From: Paraburkholderia sp. Ac-20340
Lineage (GTDB): Bacteria > Pseudomonadota > Gammaproteobacteria > Burkholderiales > Burkholderiaceae
Assembly (NCBI RefSeq): GCF_017104965.1
Contig: NZ_JAAGPR010000032.1
Location: 1 to 64,000, forward strand
Direction of reading: 5' to 3'
Length of the DNA: 64,000 nt
In this document: positions 61,586 through 64,000 of the stretch, piece by piece
How positions within the stretch are numbered: position 1 is the first letter of the stretch
Layout of the letters: every line of letters starts with the position of its first letter
The notes under the pieces: generated by a model
What the model was told of the DNA's origin: nothing
What the model saw: the letters and a program-made list of their open reading frames with translations, nothing else
The model's database searches: none
Translations under genes and position numbers: made by a program

Positions 61586-62305
61586 TCAGACAGACGCCTT
61601 GCCGATCGACGCACCGCCATCGACGAAGAGCGTCTGGCCAGTGATGAACCCCGCGTCCTCGCCCAGCAGGAAGGCCACCGATGCGGCCAGTTCCTCCGGG
61701 CGGCCGAACCGTTTCATCGGCACCAGCGAGAGAAATCGCTGCTCCGCCTCGCTGCCTGCGGGCGTGTTCGCGCGGAACATTTCGGTTTCGGTCGGGCCAG
61801 GCGCGACCGCATTGACCGTGATGCCGGACTCCGCCAGTTCAAGCGCCCACGTACGCGTGAAACTGATCATGGCCGCCTTCGCGGCGGCATACGTCGAGCG
61901 CCTGGCCACGCCCAGTACCACCAGGCTCGACAGATTCACGATGCGCCCCCAGCCGCGCTCGCGCATGCCCGGCAGCAATGCCTGAACGGTCTGCACGGCA
62001 GGCGCCAGATTATTGCCCATCGCCCGGTCAAGACCGTCGAGATCGATCGAGCCAAGCGGCGAAAGCTCGATGAAACCAACGTTGTTCACCACGCCGTCGA
62101 ATGCGAAGCGCTCGGCAAGATCCGTCAGGACTGCTTGCGTAGCCGCCCGATCGGTCATGTCGACCGGCACGAGCGTGCCAGGAAATCCCGGATCGTCAGC
62201 GCGACGCGCAAGGCCAATCACCTGATGGCCCTCGCGGGCAAGACGCTCACTCAACGCCCGCCCAATGCCCTTGCTGGCGCCTGTAATCAGAAAAGTTCGT
62301 TTCAT
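61586..62305 (-). CDS. Short-chain dehydrogenase/reductase, FabG-like
   Basis: The 239-residue product has TGASKGIGRA, LARRADDPG (an arginine pattern that favours NADPH), NNVGFI, VNLSSLVV (catalytic Ser) and STYAAAKAAM (Tyr-Lys). It ends with the FabG-like GEDAGFITGQTLFVDGGASIG. The LysR gene upstream is in the same orientation with a 103-base gap containing TGTATC-N4-GATACA (62320-62335), a candidate operator. The substrate is unknown. Confidence 0.9.
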   Translation of the reverse strand: MKRTFLITGASKGIGRALSERLAREGHQVIGLARRADDPGFPGTLVPVDMTDRAATQAVLTDLAERFAFDGVVNNVGFIELSPLGSIDLDGLDRAMGNNLAPAVQTVQALLPGMRERGWGRIVNLSSLVVLGVARRSTYAAAKAAMISFTRTWALELAESGITVNAVAPGPTETEMFRANTPAGSEAEQRFLSLVPMKRFGRPEELAASVAFLLGEDAGFITGQTLFVDGGASIGKASV

Positions 62306-62319
62306 TGCTCATCTCGTTT

Positions 62320-62335
62320 TGTATCAGTCGATACA
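62320..62335. promoter_or_regulatory. Inverted repeat upstream of the SDR gene
   Basis: TGTATC-N4-GATACA is an exact 6-bp inverted repeat 15 bases upstream of the SDR ATG, followed by two CTATATC direct repeats. The upstream LysR regulator could bind here; this is inference. Confidence 0.35.
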
Positions 62336-62408
62336 CTATATCCCGATTCTATATCGAATGAAACAAAATTCTGCGCGCGCGTCCGCCAGACCGCTATATC
62401 GACGAACA

Positions 62409-63431
62409 CTAGCGCCGCTTCGCGCGGCGCGTACCTCGGGCTTCTTTGACGCGCACGGCCCCCTTCTCCACTGGCATATCTTCTGCCGCGCCTTTGTCGG
62501 CGTAGCGCTCGACAACCTCGACTGCGCTTGCCAGCGACGGCGAGAGCGTCGCGCGCAAATGCTCCAGCAGCGTTCGCACCTTTGCGTCCAGATAGCGTCG
62601 CGACGGATAGACGGCAAACACGGTGAACGGGCGCAGATGGTACTGCGGCAGCACGCGCACGAGCCGGCCGGTTACGAGGTCGTCAGCCACTGAATACGTT
62701 GCAAGCGTGCCTATTCCCGCGCCGGCGAGGATCGCGGCGCGCAACGCTTCGGGAGAGTTGGCACGGAACGGCGTACGGGTGATGGTCCATACCTGGGTGT
62801 CAGCGCCCTTTTGCATATGCCATTCGTCCGGCGCAGACACAGGGCTCTCAAGCTGCAGCAACAGGTGATCGGCAAGATCGGTCAGCGTGCGCGGGTGACC
62901 ACGGCGCGCGAGATATTGCGCCGACGCCACCGGCACGGCGTACGCCGCCCCCATCGCCTGCGAAATGTAGACGGAGTCTGGCAACTGCGTGGCCGAAATG
63001 ATCGACAGATCGTAACCATCCTCCACCAGGCTGGGCATGCTCTGCTCGATCTTGAGCTCGACCGAGACATCGGGAAACTTCGCCTGATAGCCGGCCAGGA
63101 CGCTCGCCACGCTGCTGTAGGCAAGGCCTGGCGCCGCATGTACGCGTATACGTCCCGAAGGTGTCTGGGTCGCATTGCGCGCCTCGTCGGTCGCGTTGTC
63201 GAGGTCCGCGAGAATCGCTTTCGCGCGTTCGTAGAACCGTGCGCCTACTTCGGTCACGGACAGATGGCGGGTCGTGCGATGCAGCACCACGGTCTGCATC
63301 TCCTCTTCGAGCATGGAGATCGCGCGCGAGATCTGCGCGGCTGTGGTGTCTTTTTCCTTCGCGACGGCTGTGAACGTGCCCGCCTCGACCACGCGCACAA
63401 AGGTACGAAGATTGTGGAGAAAGTCAGGCAT
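62409..63431 (-). CDS. LysR-family regulator with a basic C-terminal extension
   Basis: The 340-residue product has the HTH GTFTAVAKEKDTTAAQISRAISMLEEEMQTVVLHRTTRHLSVTEVG and a CrgA-like effector domain (GRIRVHAAPGLAYSSVASVLAGYQ). It is about 40 residues longer than usual; the extra C-terminal part (EDMPVEKGAVRVKEARGTRRAKRR) is charged and basic and probably disordered. It is flanked by the SDR gene in the same direction and the hydroquinone reductase gene on the other strand. Either may be its target. Confidence 0.88.
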   Translation of the reverse strand: MPDFLHNLRTFVRVVEAGTFTAVAKEKDTTAAQISRAISMLEEEMQTVVLHRTTRHLSVTEVGARFYERAKAILADLDNATDEARNATQTPSGRIRVHAAPGLAYSSVASVLAGYQAKFPDVSVELKIEQSMPSLVEDGYDLSIISATQLPDSVYISQAMGAAYAVPVASAQYLARRGHPRTLTDLADHLLLQLESPVSAPDEWHMQKGADTQVWTITRTPFRANSPEALRAAILAGAGIGTLATYSVADDLVTGRLVRVLPQYHLRPFTVFAVYPSRRYLDAKVRTLLEHLRATLSPSLASAVEVVERYADKGAAEDMPVEKGAVRVKEARGTRRAKRR

Positions 63432-63691
63432 GGAGGATTATCCGACGAAAGATGCGGGTGGAATTCGACGCCGCGCCCATTGTGGGCCGCAGCCACTTGG
63501 CGGGTCGTGCCGCCGCCTCTCAATACCTGGCGGTCTCCCAAATCGGGTTGGGCAATGTCCGCTCTTGCCCGATCAACATGTTCGACTCCATCGAACGTCT
63601 TCAACGTCAAAATCGTACGGCAAACGCGCGCTGCACGGCCAAGATGTGACCTACCGCTTAGTCGGACACTCACTAGCAACGGAGCTTGATA

Positions 63692-64000
63692 ATGGGACTT
63701 CTGGTCAACGGCCAATGGACGGATCGCTGGTACGACACGAAATCGACCGGTGGTCGCTTCGTGCGCAAGGACGCGGCGTTTCGTAACTGGATCACCCCCG
63801 ACGGCGCACCGGGTCCGCGCGGGCGTGGCGGATTCAAGGCCGAAGCGGGCCGTTATCACCTCTACGTCAGCCTCGCCTGCCCGTGGGCGCACCGAACGTT
63901 GATCCTGCGAGCGCTGAAGGGCCTCGAATCGATGATCAACGTATCGACCGTGCATTGGTTGATGCTGGAAAACGGCTGGACTTTCATGTCTGGTCCCGAT
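63692..64000 (+). CDS. Glutathionyl-hydroquinone reductase (Xi-class GST), N-terminal part
   Basis: The first 103 codons are present and the gene runs off the right edge. ATG 63692 follows GGAGCTTGATA. The product opens with MGLLVNGQWTDRWYDTKSTG and has the Xi-class GST active-site motif CPWAHRT with catalytic C63. These enzymes remove glutathione from glutathionyl-hydroquinones in quinone and chlorinated-phenol metabolism. Its divergent LysR neighbour may regulate it. The gene matches the quinone-defence theme of the old yellow enzyme and flavodoxin-like genes. Confidence 0.9.
   Translation, partial: MGLLVNGQWTDRWYDTKSTGGRFVRKDAAFRNWITPDGAPGPRGRGGFKAEAGRYHLYVSLACPWAHRTLILRALKGLESMINVSTVHWLMLENGWTFMSGPD

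Noticed and set aside
63254-63955. Minus-strand 233-codon frame overlapping the hydroquinone reductase gene
   Set aside because: It overlaps the LysR start and the antisense of the well-supported reductase gene and resembles no protein.

Overview
The window looks like part of a chromosome of a Burkholderiaceae bacterium, most likely Paraburkholderia or Caballeronia. The evidence is high GC with strongly GC-biased third codon positions, many LysR, MFS and two-component genes, and proteins typical of that family. No rRNA, tRNA, CRISPR array, insertion sequence or phage gene was seen. The content is accessory metabolism: iron acquisition, efflux and catabolism of organic and sugar acids.

Region 1 (1-19834) is an iron and siderophore region. 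After the 5' part of pstS and a secreted beta-propeller gene come a TonB-dependent receptor with a coupled exported protein of unknown function, a divergent OmpR-type two-component pair, a second TonB receptor, and a tight seven-gene operon. The operon encodes a fold-III PLP decarboxylase, an SbnA-type CysK-like synthase, an opine (octopine-type) dehydrogenase, one IucA/IucC NIS synthetase, an MFS exporter, a class V PLP enzyme and an SbnI/SerK-type ParB-fold serine kinase. This reads as an NRPS-independent siderophore pathway making its own 2,3-diaminopropionate, with the opine dehydrogenase where staphyloferrin B clusters have the ornithine-cyclodeaminase-like SbnB. An orphan histidine kinase closes the region. 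Fur-like boxes and CTTAAG-N5-CTTAAG (PmrA-type) boxes lie in the promoters. This is the most novel system here.

Region 2 (20089-32374) is efflux: an AraC regulator divergent from a fosmidomycin-resistance-type MFS pump with a coupled small membrane protein, then a minus-strand operon for a complete RND pump (adaptor, permease, outer-membrane lipoprotein) with its own Bae-like kinase and regulator, and a DHA2 MFS transporter.

Region 3 (32610-43497) is catabolic. A plus-strand set (ChrR/DAD-like cupin, two SDRs, ACS-family MFS, IclR regulator) faces a minus-strand set (MFS, PfkB kinase, RraA-like lyase, 2-hydroxyacid dehydrogenase, royal-jelly/yellow-family propeller) with a divergent FCD-type GntR regulator. 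Sugar-acid or hydroxyacid use is inferred.

Region 4 (43637-56309) is a mosaic: LysR genes each beside a reductase, transporter or hydrolase (old yellow enzyme, DJ-1 family protein, AAHS MFS with a LigI-like amidohydrolase, flavodoxin-like oxidoreductase), a decayed MocR-type gene, a YwqK-like protein, and a second cupin gene beside another 2-hydroxyacid dehydrogenase.

Region 5 (56360-64000) is an EmrAB-type tripartite pump with an embedded MarR gene and a perfect 28-bp operator-like palindrome, an SDR, a LysR gene and the start of a glutathionyl-hydroquinone reductase gene.
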